Source: Propionibacterium sp.
Lineage (GTDB): Bacteria; Actinomycetota; Actinomycetes; Propionibacteriales; Propionibacteriaceae
DNA: 64,000 nt
Reading direction: 5' to 3'
Assembly (NCBI GenBank): GCA_022837595.1
Contig: JALHFX010000012.1
Coordinates: forward strand, 1-64,000
Translations under genes and position numbers: made by a program
Shown: one piece after another, positions 1-8,371 of the stretch
Numbering within the stretch: position 1 is the first letter of the stretch
Layout of the letters: each line of letters begins with the position of its first letter
Notes under the pieces: generated by a model
What the model saw: the letters and a program-made list of their open reading frames with translations, nothing else
Told to the model about the DNA's origin: nothing
The model's database searches: none

Positions 1-850
1 CCAGCCCCGCTACCGATACGGCCACGGTGAAGGTGCGGATCTTGAATAGGGAGAGCCGCAGCAAGGGCACCGCCACTCGTGACTCCCAATAGAGGAAGAT
101 GCCGAGCAAGACTAATCCGCTGAGCATCGCCGCGACGACAAGTGGATTCGTGACTCCCAGTCCAGGCGCTGAGATCACCGACCAGCAGATCAAGGCTAGT
201 GCTGCCGTCGATACGACCGCCCCTAAGTAGTCCACGCCGCCGGTCACCTTGCGCGGGCGACGATGCGGAAGCACTAAGACTCCGAGCACTACCGTGATGA
301 CCGCGACAGGGACATTGATCAAGAAGATTGAACCCCAACTGAAGTGCTCGAGTAAGAGCCCGGATAGCAACGGCCCCGCTGCTCCCCCAGCGCCGTTGGC
401 TGCCGACCAGATCGCGAATGCCAAGGTGCGTTCCTTGCGGTCAGCGAATATTGACGAGACCAGCGCAAGCGTCGAAGGCGCCAGCAGAGCAGCCCCGACT
501 CCCATCACGGCCCGTGCTCCGATGAGTAATTCTGTCGTGCTGACCAGGCCGGCCACCAACGAGAAGCTCCCGAAGACCGCGGTACCTGCCAGGAATGTGC
601 GGGATCGTCCCCAGCGGTCGACAAGTCCCCCAGCGACCAGGAGTAAGCCTGCGTACGTGACTTGGTAGGCGTCAACCGTCCATTGCAGCTGATCGGTGGA
701 AGCATGTAATTCGCGAGCAAGTGTCGGTAGCGCGACGTTCAGGATCGTATTGTCGAGGCTGGCCATGAACAGGCCGAGTGCCAGGACGGCAAGAGCCCAC
801 CAACGCAGTCGGAGCGTTCGGGATCTTCCTGGAATTACGGTTGCCGGCAT
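1..850 (-). CDS. MFS drug transporter, DHA2 (14-TM) family, 3' part cut by window edge
   Basis: I read this gene directly from the reverse strand: an ATG at 850 opens a frame that stays open to the window edge (about 283 residues seen). The first membrane helix carries the DHA2-type signature LDNTILNVALP, followed by QWTVDAYQVTYAGLLL and the MFS motif-A region GGLVDRWGRSRTF. Motif C-like glycine-rich sequence (ANGAGGAAGPLLSG) follows, which marks proton-driven antiporters of the QacA/EmrB type. It should export hydrophobic or cationic compounds across the cytoplasmic membrane; the substrate cannot be told. No regulator is adjacent within the window. The start lacks a clear Shine-Dalgarno, so a slightly earlier start is possible. 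The C-terminal half lies outside the window. Confidence 0.85.
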   Translation of the reverse strand, partial: MPATVIPGRSRTLRLRWWALAVLALGLFMASLDNTILNVALPTLARELHASTDQLQWTVDAYQVTYAGLLLVAGGLVDRWGRSRTFLAGTAVFGSFSLVAGLVSTTELLIGARAVMGVGAALLAPSTLALVSSIFADRKERTLAFAIWSAANGAGGAAGPLLSGLLLEHFSWGSIFLINVPVAVITVVLGVLVLPHRRPRKVTGGVDYLGAVVSTAALALICWSVISAPGLGVTNPLVVAAMLSGLVLLGIFLYWESRVAVPLLRLSLFKIRTFTVAVSVAGL

Positions 851-988
851 CAGCCAGGTTCGTTTCGCGCGACCATGTTTAGAAAGGCTACGTCATTGGC
901 ATGCGATCTGTTGGGCTGCACGGTCTTCAGATGTCAGCTTGGTGTCACCCCGACGACGTAGGTGATTCATGGTTCGCCGGTCGCCGAG

Positions 989-2389
989 CTATTCCTTCAC
1001 GCCGTGCAGTCGGCGTTGTGTTGCTTGTCCACCGCGGATGGCGAGTAGATACCCGCCCAGTATCACGATGCTGAGTACCCAACACCATTTCATCGCCTCG
1101 CGGTAGAGGCGCCAGGGCTGATCGGCGGGAACACCGATCGTGCCGATCGCGCTCCACAGCACGGCGCCCACCGCCAGCCCGAGCGAATATGCTGACCCGA
1201 GAACTCCATAGATCGCCGCATAGTCGCGCTGACCGAAAGCCATCCCGCAGACCAACGGTGGAGTCAAGGAGCCGATCGCGAAACCTGCCCCGACAAGCCA
1301 GATGACCACGAATATCCAGGCAGATGCCGGATAGAGAATTGTGCCGAGGAGATATCCGGCGATGGCATGGGCGACCATCAGGATCGCCATCGCCTTGATC
1401 ATCCCGATGGCCTCGATCAGGATGCCGAGTATGGGTTTCGCCATGAGCACGCCGATCATCTGCGCACTCATCAAGGTTCCCACCAGCGCCGGCGTCATAC
1501 CAGAACCCGGATAGGTCTCCTGATTGACGAAGAAAGGCTGGGTGATCTGGCCCATCGCATAGTAGATGCCTAGCAGGACGACCATCGCATAGAGCATCCA
1601 GAACCAGCCACTGCGCAGGGCTTCGCCCACGCGCAAGCCCTGTCGGGCGCCGGTAACGGCCAAGCCATGGCCGTCGGAACCGGCATGATCGACGTTAGTC
1701 TGGCCATAGACCGGCAGCCCGACGTCGGCGGGCTTATTGACGACCAGCAACCAAGCCGGGAGCAGACAAAACAGTGCATATAGTCCGGCGCCGATCAGCA
1801 TCGAGGTGCGCCAGCCCAGTCCACCCTCGCTCACGGGAGGATTGGTATTCGAGAAGACCAGCGACGACAAGACGCCGCCCAAACCTGTGCCCGCGACGAC
1901 GACACCCATCGCGAGGCCCTTGAACTTGTGGAACCAGGTGTTGACCAGGATGATCGGGACGTAGTTCACAGACATGCCGAAGCCCAGGCCCGTGATGGCG
2001 CCGAAGAGATAGAGTCCGCCCATGCCATGAACGGTTGACAGGCCGGCCAGCCCCAGCGAGCTGATCGTTCCACCGATGAACAGCAGCTTGCGACCGCCGA
2101 GTCGTCCGATCAGACGTCCGGCGATGGGCATCACGACGATAGCGACCAGGAGCAGCACGGTGAAGAAGGTCTGCACGCGGGCACGGCTCAACTCACCGTT
2201 CGGCCATAGATCGGCGCGGATCTTGTCGGTGAACATCGACAGACCACTGAGAATGATGCCGGCCGATATCTGGCAACAGACCGCGCCCAGAGTGACCAAG
2301 ACATACCGGGTCGAACGCACCGGGGATTCTTCGTGTTCGGAGGTAGTTGTTTCGATGCTGGGCACTAGCCGATCAGCATTAACGACCAC
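989..2389 (-). CDS. MFS transporter, oxalate/formate antiporter (OFA) type
   Basis: A 466-residue, 12-helix major facilitator. The layout (short cytoplasmic N-terminus, first helix containing LVTLGAVCCQISAGIILSGL, a loop with the motif GRLIGRLGGRKLLFIGG, central loop rich in charged residues around 215-250) matches the OFA group, which exchanges small carboxylates such as oxalate/formate or lactate-like anions. The substrate is not predictable from sequence. The GTG start at 2389 has a weak GACGAGA ribosome site; GTG codons further in are alternatives. It lies 67 nt downstream of the broken MATE gene on the same strand, separated by a GC-rich hairpin, so it probably has its own transcription. 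Confidence 0.8.
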   Translation of the reverse strand: MVVNADRLVPSIETTTSEHEESPVRSTRYVLVTLGAVCCQISAGIILSGLSMFTDKIRADLWPNGELSRARVQTFFTVLLLVAIVVMPIAGRLIGRLGGRKLLFIGGTISSLGLAGLSTVHGMGGLYLFGAITGLGFGMSVNYVPIILVNTWFHKFKGLAMGVVVAGTGLGGVLSSLVFSNTNPPVSEGGLGWRTSMLIGAGLYALFCLLPAWLLVVNKPADVGLPVYGQTNVDHAGSDGHGLAVTGARQGLRVGEALRSGWFWMLYAMVVLLGIYYAMGQITQPFFVNQETYPGSGMTPALVGTLMSAQMIGVLMAKPILGILIEAIGMIKAMAILMVAHAIAGYLLGTILYPASAWIFVVIWLVGAGFAIGSLTPPLVCGMAFGQRDYAAIYGVLGSAYSLGLAVGAVLWSAIGTIGVPADQPWRLYREAMKWCWVLSIVILGGYLLAIRGGQATQRRLHGVKE

Positions 2390-2428
2390 AGAAATCTCGT
2401 CCGATGGGCCGGACGCCTCCGCCGTTAA

Positions 2429-2449
2429 TGCGGCCTCCTTACGGCCGCA
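2429..2449 (-). terminator. GC-rich hairpin between MATE and OFA genes
   Basis: Perfect 7-bp inverted repeat TGCGGCC/GGCCGCA with a 7-nt loop. On the minus strand it lies just after the MATE stop codon, so it could end that transcript, although no clear U tract follows. The minus-strand loop and right arm spell AAGGAGG, a perfect ribosome-binding sequence, but no start codon lies at a useful distance. Confidence 0.35.
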
Positions 2450-2456
2450 AGCTTAG

Positions 2457-3768
2457 CTATTTGCTGTATCCCGTCACAATCCAGCTGTCCTTGCGGACAC
2501 GTCGTACGAGTACCAGCAGCCGGATGCTCATGAATGCACCGAAGTAAGAAATCCATAGCCAGACCATGCCCGCGATGCCGCTGGGACGGGTCTGGAGCAT
2601 CGCTGCGATCACCACCGCGAAACTGGCAAGCGGCCACAACCCGGCCAGCGCAAGGTAGCGAATATCGCCGGCTCCGATAAGAACACCGTCAAGGACGAAC
2701 AGCACACCACACAGCGGTAAAAATGCGGCGGTCATCCAGAAACCAACCGGAAGTAGTGCACGCACCGATGCGTCAGGTGTGAACAACGGCCCTATCAACG
2801 GCGCCAAGATCGCGATCAGCAGACCGAGGACGACCCCGATAACGATGCCCCAGCCGACGGTCCGGTTGAGCTGGCGGCGGACTCCAACACTGTCGCCAGC
2901 ACCCAGATCGTGGCCGATCATCGCCTGCGCCGCGATCGCGAGAGCGTCCATCGTATTGACGAGCAGCATGAAGACCGACATGGTGATTTGCAGCGCAGCG
3001 AGCTCGGCGGTGCCCAACCGGGCAGCAGCCCAGACCAGCACAATCAAGACGGTGCGCAATGTGATCGTGCGCAGCAGCATCAGCGATGAGGCGAAGAACG
3101 CCTGCCGGGTACTCTCGGGCTGCTTGCATGGCCACCACCACATAGACGGCTGCCATCAGGGTCTGGCTGATTGCTGTGCCGAGGGCAGAGCCTGCGATCC
3201 CCATCCCTAGCGGATAGATGAAAACCCAGTTCGCCAAGACGTTGACGAGCGCGCCGCCACCCGCGACAGCCAGCGGCGTGCGGGTGTCCTGGAGTCCGCG
3301 GAGCAGGCCTGCGGCGGCGAGCACGGTGAGCATGCCTGGCAGCCCCCAAATGCTGATCGCGGTATAGCGATAGGCCTGTTGGGCAACGTTCGGGTCGGGG
3401 GTGAACGCCGTCGTGAGCGCCCGGACGAACGGCAGCCCGATCAGCACGAGAAGAACACCCAGACCCAGCCCCAACCAGATGCCGTCGATACCGGCGCGAA
3501 TGGCTCCGGGCTTGTCGCCGGCGCCGAGCCTGCGGGCGACAAGGGGTGTCGTGGTATAGCTGAGGAAGATGCACAGCCCGACGATCGTCTGCATGATCGT
3601 CGAGCCGATGGACATGCCCGCGAGCACGGTCTGCCCCAGGTGACCGACCATCGCGGTGTCGGTGAGGACGAAGAGCGGCTCGGCGATCAGCGCTCCCAGG
3701 GCTGGGATGGCCAACGCGCCGAGCCGACGGTCCATGGCGTTGATCCGCCATGGTCTGGCCTTATGCAC
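2457..3768 (-). pseudogene. MATE-family efflux protein (DinF-like), interrupted by a frameshift
   Basis: Two overlapping minus-strand frames together encode one MATE (multidrug and toxin extrusion) transporter. The N-terminal frame (GTG 3768, or ATG 3735) gives about 220 residues with the family features ALIAEPLFVLTDTAMVGHLG and GLLRGLQDTRTPL. The C-terminal frame resumes at about 3110 with RTITLRTVLIVLVWAAARLG and runs to 2457. The combined span of 1312 bp is not a multiple of three but has the length of an intact MATE protein (about 437 codons). The match to family spacing suggests a small deletion plus frameshift near 3100-3125. MATE proteins export drugs using proton or sodium gradients. 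Either a true pseudogene or a sequencing/assembly error; if the latter, the gene is intact. Confidence 0.75.
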
Positions 3769-3782
3769 CTAGTTCGCTCAGA

Positions 3783-5225
3783 TCAGTAGTGACTCAGGAC
3801 GACTGACCCCATCGGAGCCCAGCCGTGAATCCATTGCGCATCCGCAACGGGCATGTTGAGACAGCCATGCGAGCCGCCCGGCCCACTCCAACCGAAGGAG
3901 TCACGCCACGGAGCTCCGTGGAAGGCGATCGAGCCGGTGAAGTAGGTCACCCATGGAACGTTGGGAGACTCATAAGTGGAACCATCGAGGTTGGTACCGC
4001 GCATCGTTTGGGATTGGTATTTCAAGTAGACGTTGAATTTTCCGGTGGGAGTCGGCATCTCGGGCATGCCCGGCACGAAATACATCGGTCCACGCACCGG
4101 CGTCGCGCCCTCGTAAGCCGTCGCGGAGTTCGTGCTCAAGTTCACATCGATCCACTTTTCGCCGGGAGCAGCCGGATAAGCCAGGTTCTGAGCTCCGTCG
4201 GCGATGACCCGATCGTTATAGGTCGGCTCGATCTCGTCATAGGCGAAAGTGCCAGAGAACGGCTCACCGGAGGTCAGCGTCGCGACCAGCGCGTCAGTGG
4301 TCTCGGCAACATTGTTCACTCGCCAACCAGCCCTGGCTTCTGTCATGGTCGACAAGACGGCGCCTGCCTGGTTGACGTTCCGGACGCCATTGATCACATT
4401 GACTCCGGTGTTCGCCGCGGTCTGCTCAACCCAAGCGGCAGCCTTTTCGTGGTCGATGGTCGGCTTACCGAGCGAGCCATCGGCTTCAGTGGGAATAACG
4501 ATCCACTGTGCCTTCTGGGCTGCGCTGGCTGGGTAGCTATCGGATAACCGTCCGATCAAACGCACATCCAACTCAACCAGACCGTTGGCTTCATCGGCGA
4601 TGGCTTGAGCTTGTTCGGTCGATGTCTTCGGATCTACCTGGCTGGTTTGCATCTCGACCGTTTGGGACGTCAGGGTCTCGGCCGCGCGGAATGCTGCGGT
4701 CGACAGTTCTGAAGCATCGACGCCCAGGCCGGCCTTCGCTGGCTCGATACCGAACGAAAGACCGTCTTCGCCGAGTGTGACCGTGGCGTCGGTGGCAGGT
4801 TCACCGAACTCAGATATGAGGTCGCTGACGACCGAATCCAAGGCGTGCTGATCGATCGTTACGGAGACTGGAGTCGCTTGCTTGGTGAACAGTGCGCTGA
4901 ATCGCTCACCGACATTGTCATTCGCGGCGAAAGCCTTGGTCGCAGTCGCCGGAGCATCCACCGAGATCCCGAGATCTGCGAGGCTGAGCTCCCGCGTGTG
5001 CTCGTCGATCCGCAGAGTTAGGGTCACTTGTTGAGCACGCTCAGCAAGGTGCTCGGCCACTTCTTCTTCAGTCTGTCCGGTAACCGGTGTTCCGGCCACC
5101 GAGGAGCCTGGCAATCCATGGGTTGAAAAATAAGCACCGTAAGCAACGGCGCCGATACCGAAGACTACTAAGAGCCCTGATATCACCCAGAAGATAAGCC
5201 GACGATTCACCTTCTTCTGATTCAC
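3783..5225 (-). CDS. L,D-transpeptidase with YkuD domain and peptidoglycan-binding-like repeats
   Basis: A 480-residue membrane-anchored cell-wall enzyme. Residues about 8-32 form one membrane helix, followed by two PG_binding_4-like regions (about 40-320) and a C-terminal YkuD catalytic domain. The catalytic motif is SHGCLNMP with Cys455 and His453, plus an upstream HG in IAFHGAPW. Family members make 3-3 cross-links in peptidoglycan outside the membrane and are not inhibited by most penicillins. I chose the GTG at 5225 because it precedes the membrane helix directly, has AAGG just upstream, and sits 7 nt after a TAAACT hexamer. The open frame extends 63 codons further up, but that stretch is not protein-like and overlaps the divergent usp gene start. 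Divergent from usp. Confidence 0.88.
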   Translation of the reverse strand: MNQKKVNRRLIFWVISGLLVVFGIGAVAYGAYFSTHGLPGSSVAGTPVTGQTEEEVAEHLAERAQQVTLTLRIDEHTRELSLADLGISVDAPATATKAFAANDNVGERFSALFTKQATPVSVTIDQHALDSVVSDLISEFGEPATDATVTLGEDGLSFGIEPAKAGLGVDASELSTAAFRAAETLTSQTVEMQTSQVDPKTSTEQAQAIADEANGLVELDVRLIGRLSDSYPASAAQKAQWIVIPTEADGSLGKPTIDHEKAAAWVEQTAANTGVNVINGVRNVNQAGAVLSTMTEARAGWRVNNVAETTDALVATLTSGEPFSGTFAYDEIEPTYNDRVIADGAQNLAYPAAPGEKWIDVNLSTNSATAYEGATPVRGPMYFVPGMPEMPTPTGKFNVYLKYQSQTMRGTNLDGSTYESPNVPWVTYFTGSIAFHGAPWRDSFGWSGPGGSHGCLNMPVADAQWIHGWAPMGSVVLSHY

Positions 5226-5232
5226 GTGCCTT

Positions 5233-5238
5233 AGTTTA
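5233..5238 (-). promoter_or_regulatory. Candidate -10 element (TAAACT) of L,D-transpeptidase gene
   Basis: TAAACT (minus strand) ends 7 nt before the GTG at 5225, the spacing expected for a leaderless transcript. No convincing -35 is visible. Confidence 0.4.
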
Positions 5239-5412
5239 GAGGATGAGGGCTCAATTGCGAATTCTACGCCCACCCTGTGGCCTTGCCGTGGTATAGAGCT
5301 TCGCGTTCGTTGGAGACCTGGAAGCGAGCCAATCCGCCGTGCTGCAACGGTCTCCTCGTTAAGATTGATGGAAAGCGTCGCGACGGCGAAGTCGGCAACA
5401 GCGGAGGTCATC

Positions 5413-6375
5413 ATGAGTGAACAAACCCACGGTGCAGGGCGGATCCGATTAGATACCGCGGGCCGGATCGTGGTGGGAACCGATGGATCGGAACGCGCTC
5501 AGAAGGCAGTCAGTTGGGCCGCGGAGCGGGCGCTGGCGCGGAAACTGCCGCTCTTGGTCGTGATGATCATCCCCGGCCCACAGGTCGGCCGCAGTTTCAC
5601 CGCGGTGAACGATGCCTACGAGCACCAGTTCAAGGATCGTTGTATCGAGAAACTCGACGCCGAAGTTGAGCGCCTGCGCACGGAGTATCCGGGACTGGAT
5701 GTCAGCTCGGAACTGGTCGAAGGCTATGCGTCCTATGTCTTGGCGCAGGCCTCGAAGAATGCCGCTGAAGTCGTTGTGGGCGCCCGTGGGCAGCACGCAC
5801 CGCTCAAGGTGAAACTGCTGGGTGGTGTCTCGGACGCGGTGGTTGCGCATGCCCATGGACCGGTGGCGGTGATCACCGATGAGGCGCACGAGAATCCCGA
5901 TGGCCCGGTGGTCGTGGGTATCGACGAGTCGGATGAGGCCCGGGCTGCGGCCGAGCTGGCCTTCGAGGCGGCCGATGTGCGGGGGGTTCCGCTGATTGTC
6001 ATCCATGCCTGGGACTACGCGATGCTGGGCACCCCCTGGGAATACGACATCTGGGATGAATCGATGACCGAGATCATGAGTTCTCTCACCGAGCAGATCG
6101 AAGGTGTCTTCGCGGATATCAAGCAGCGATACCCGAATACTCAGGTGGAATTGCGAGTGGTGGATTCGAGCCCGGCCCAGGCGCTGATCGATGCTTCACT
6201 TGACGCCGGTCTGGTGGTCGTGGGGTCACGTGGGCGTGGCGGTTTCACCGGACTGCTGCTGGGGTCTACCAGCAAGCGGGTATTGCGCGATGCGCACTGT
6301 CCGGTGATCGTGACGCGTGCGGAACGAACCAAGGTCAACAAGCGGTCCGGCGACCAGCAGAACGCGGCCGGTTGA
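5413..6375 (+). CDS. Universal stress protein with two tandem Usp domains
   Basis: 320 residues with two UspA-type alpha/beta domains, about 10-150 and 160-310. Each opens with a strand such as RIVVGTDGSERAQKAV or VVVGIDESDEARAAAELAF. The second domain contains the ATP-binding-type motif VVGSRGRGGFTGLLLGSTSKRVL, while the first has the looser VVGARGQHAPLKVKLLGG, so nucleotide binding may differ between domains. Tandem Usp proteins in actinobacteria respond to hypoxia, starvation and redox stress in the cytoplasm. The ATG at 5413 is chosen because GGAGG lies 7 nt upstream; an in-frame ATG at 5368 lacks a ribosome site. Divergent from the L,D-transpeptidase and convergent with the PPK2 gene. 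Confidence 0.9.
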   Translation: MSEQTHGAGRIRLDTAGRIVVGTDGSERAQKAVSWAAERALARKLPLLVVMIIPGPQVGRSFTAVNDAYEHQFKDRCIEKLDAEVERLRTEYPGLDVSSELVEGYASYVLAQASKNAAEVVVGARGQHAPLKVKLLGGVSDAVVAHAHGPVAVITDEAHENPDGPVVVGIDESDEARAAAELAFEAADVRGVPLIVIHAWDYAMLGTPWEYDIWDESMTEIMSSLTEQIEGVFADIKQRYPNTQVELRVVDSSPAQALIDASLDAGLVVVGSRGRGGFTGLLLGSTSKRVLRDAHCPVIVTRAERTKVNKRSGDQQNAAG

Positions 6376-6410
6376 GTATCACCGCACCGACGTTGTGATC
6401 TGCGGTCACG

Positions 6411-7280
6411 TCATCTGGACCGTAGAGCTTCAACACGAGACCGTTCGAAGTCCACATCGAAGTCGGCGGCTGGCCAGCCAAGCTTGAGACTGGCCAGAGC
6501 TTCGATGAGCAGGTGCGTGATCGCCCAATTGCGGTAACGCTTGTGGTTGGCCGGGATCACATACCACGGCGCGGCTTCGATGTTGCAGCGGCTGAGCGCA
6601 ATGGAGTATGCGTCCATGTAGGCGTCCCATTTGTTTGCAACGTCCACATCGCTCGGGTCGTACTTGAAGAATTTCTTGGGATTCGAGAGCCGCTCGGTCA
6701 GCCGCTTCTTCTGCTCGCCACGGGAGATATTGAGGAAGCATTTGACGACCACCGTTCCTGAGCCCACCAGCTCGGCTTCGAAATCGTTGATCGCGCCGTA
6801 ACGGCGTTCGATCTCGTCAGCCCTGGCGAGGTGATCCACGCGCTGGATGAGCACATCTTCGTAGTGCGAACGATCGAAGATGCCCACTTGCCCGCCGCGC
6901 GGCAACTCGCGTTCGACACGCCAGAGGAAGTCGTGGGCCAACTCCTGGGATGTGGGTCGTTTGAACGAGTGAATGCGGACTCCCTGCGGATCCATCATGC
7001 CGATCACATGCCGGATCGTGCCGCCCTTGCCGGCGGTATCGAGACCTTGGAGAATCAGCAATACTTTCGGCGCGTTCACATCACGAGTGCCGGCCGCGAA
7101 AAGTCGTTCCTGTAGATCGTCCAGTAGCGGCTCGAGCTCCGACGTCATGTCGTTTTCCTCGTCCTTGCCGTTGCTATTGGGGCGTCCGGGAGTCGCGTGG
7201 GGGTCAAAATCGCGAACGTCGATTTGACCGATCGGGCAGCGCAACAAATCAGACAACTGCTCGGGGCTTTTTGTACTCAT
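6411..7280 (-). CDS. Polyphosphate kinase 2 (PPK2) family protein
   Basis: About 289 residues. A Walker A motif GLDTAGKGG lies at about 79-87, followed by the PPK2 signatures SFKRPTSQELAHDFLWRV and GQVGIFDRSHYEDVLIQRV and a lid-like basic helix (GEQKKRLTERLSNPKKFFKYDP). PPK2 enzymes transfer phosphate between polyphosphate and nucleoside mono- or diphosphates; the single-domain class cannot be assigned reliably to AMP or ADP use here. The N-terminal 45 residues are extra relative to the catalytic core. The ATG at 7280 is preferred over the GTG at 7283 because CATACT lies exactly 6 nt upstream of it, suggesting a leaderless mRNA. Convergent with usp. Confidence 0.88.
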   Translation of the reverse strand: MSTKSPEQLSDLLRCPIGQIDVRDFDPHATPGRPNSNGKDEENDMTSELEPLLDDLQERLFAAGTRDVNAPKVLLILQGLDTAGKGGTIRHVIGMMDPQGVRIHSFKRPTSQELAHDFLWRVERELPRGGQVGIFDRSHYEDVLIQRVDHLARADEIERRYGAINDFEAELVGSGTVVVKCFLNISRGEQKKRLTERLSNPKKFFKYDPSDVDVANKWDAYMDAYSIALSRCNIEAAPWYVIPANHKRYRNWAITHLLIEALASLKLGWPAADFDVDFERSRVEALRSR

Positions 7281-7286
7281 CACATC

Positions 7287-7292
7287 AGTATG
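7287..7292 (-). promoter_or_regulatory. Candidate -10 element (CATACT) of ppk2
   Basis: CATACT on the minus strand matches TATAAT at four positions and ends 6 nt before the ATG at 7280, consistent with a leaderless transcript. Confidence 0.35.
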
Positions 7293-7355
7293 GGCGACTC
7301 ATCGTCCTGGCGGCCAGTGCTCGCCGGAGCGAGGTTTGGGCCTCGGACGCTCACG

Positions 7356-7361
7356 TAAGCT
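7356..7361 (+). promoter_or_regulatory. Candidate -10 element (TAAGCT) ahead of leader ORF
   Basis: TAAGCT fits TANNNT and ends 6 nt before the ATG at 7368, which would make the 12-codon ORF the 5' end of the mRNA. Confidence 0.35.
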
Positions 7362-7367
7362 GAGCCC

Positions 7368-7406
7368 ATGACACTGTCTCCCTCCGGCCTGGGTGGTCGC
7401 CGATGA
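7368..7406 (+). CDS. 12-codon leader ORF overlapping the hydrolase start
   Basis: ATG 7368 opens a frame encoding MTLSPSGLGGRR and stops at a TGA that overlaps the ATG of the hydrolase gene (ATGA at 7403-7406). The hydrolase itself has only a weak ribosome site, so its translation may depend on ribosomes finishing this short ORF. There is no protein evidence; chance occurrence is possible. Confidence 0.35.
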   Translation: MTLSPSGLGGRR

Positions 7407-8371
7407 ATCGCCTCTTCCAGAAGGTCCTGCGTCTTTTCGCCGCGCCTCGGATCGACGTGCGCGAGGATTACGAAAAGATGCGTCAGCTGCAGCGCCAGAT
7501 GGCCGCGCTACCGCCACAGCTGTATAAGACCCTCGATCGTGAGATCGTTTCGACAGACGGCAGCCATATCATTCCCGGACGGGTCTTCCTACCCAAAGAG
7601 CAGACTCGTGACGATCTTCTGCTGTTCTTTCACGGAGGTGGCTGGGTCACCGGTGATATCGACAGTTACACACCGGCGTGTGCGGCGATGGCCGATCTGA
7701 CCGGCTGCATTGTGGTGTCCGTCGACTATCGGCTCGCTCCGGAGCATCCTTTCCCCGCTGGTCTGGACGACTGCTATCAGGTCACCAAGCTGCTCCTGGA
7801 CGATCCGCAGCTCGCAAATATCGACGATCCGGAGAAGATCGTTCTCATCGGGGATTCGGCGGGCGGTAATCTCGCTGCTGCGGTCTCACTACGACTGCGA
7901 GACGAACATCATCGTGGGGCCAGCCGTCAGATCCTGCTTTATCCGGTCACTTACTGGGATCACAAACCGGAGACCTCGCCGTACGCCTCGGTGCGCGATC
8001 ACGGCGATGACTATCGACTCACCGATACCGAAGTTCAGGAGTACATGGAACTTTACGTTCCGGACCCAGAAAAGCGTCAAGACAAGTACGTCGCACCTCT
8101 GATGGCGACCGATCTTTCCGATCAGCCTCAGACGCTGATGATCACCGCGGAGCTCGATCTGCTGAGAGACGAAGGTGAAGCATATGCGGTCGCGTTGGCC
8201 GAGGCTGGAAACGAGGTGCGAACTCATCGGGTGAATGGGGCGTTACATGGTTTCATCAGTCTCCCCCGGTTCGCTCGTACGCTGCGTGAAGGCTATGAGG
8301 TGATTAACGAGTTTCTCGATGGCGTTCGCGAAAGTGCAGAGTCGGCCGCCGGCGCTGAAGACTCGCAATGA
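7403..8371 (+). CDS. Alpha/beta hydrolase, hormone-sensitive-lipase (acetyl-esterase) family
   Basis: A 322-residue cytoplasmic esterase-like protein. The oxyanion-hole motif HGGGW is at 77-81, the nucleophile motif GDSAGGN places Ser152, and Asp252 (ELD) and His282 (GALHG) complete the triad. These features define the HSL/BD-FAE group, which hydrolyses short acyl esters. It is the first gene of a tightly overlapping three-gene unit: its TGA overlaps the ATG of the acyltransferase-like gene by 4 nt. In that company it may release or load acyl groups for the next protein rather than act as a general esterase, which is inference. No signal peptide. Confidence 0.9.
   Translation: MNRLFQKVLRLFAAPRIDVREDYEKMRQLQRQMAALPPQLYKTLDREIVSTDGSHIIPGRVFLPKEQTRDDLLLFFHGGGWVTGDIDSYTPACAAMADLTGCIVVSVDYRLAPEHPFPAGLDDCYQVTKLLLDDPQLANIDDPEKIVLIGDSAGGNLAAAVSLRLRDEHHRGASRQILLYPVTYWDHKPETSPYASVRDHGDDYRLTDTEVQEYMELYVPDPEKRQDKYVAPLMATDLSDQPQTLMITAELDLLRDEGEAYAVALAEAGNEVRTHRVNGALHGFISLPRFARTLREGYEVINEFLDGVRESAESAAGAEDSQ

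Noticed and set aside
249..668. Plus-strand frame in the first kilobase
   Set aside because: It is antisense to a clear MFS transporter read on the minus strand from ATG 850.
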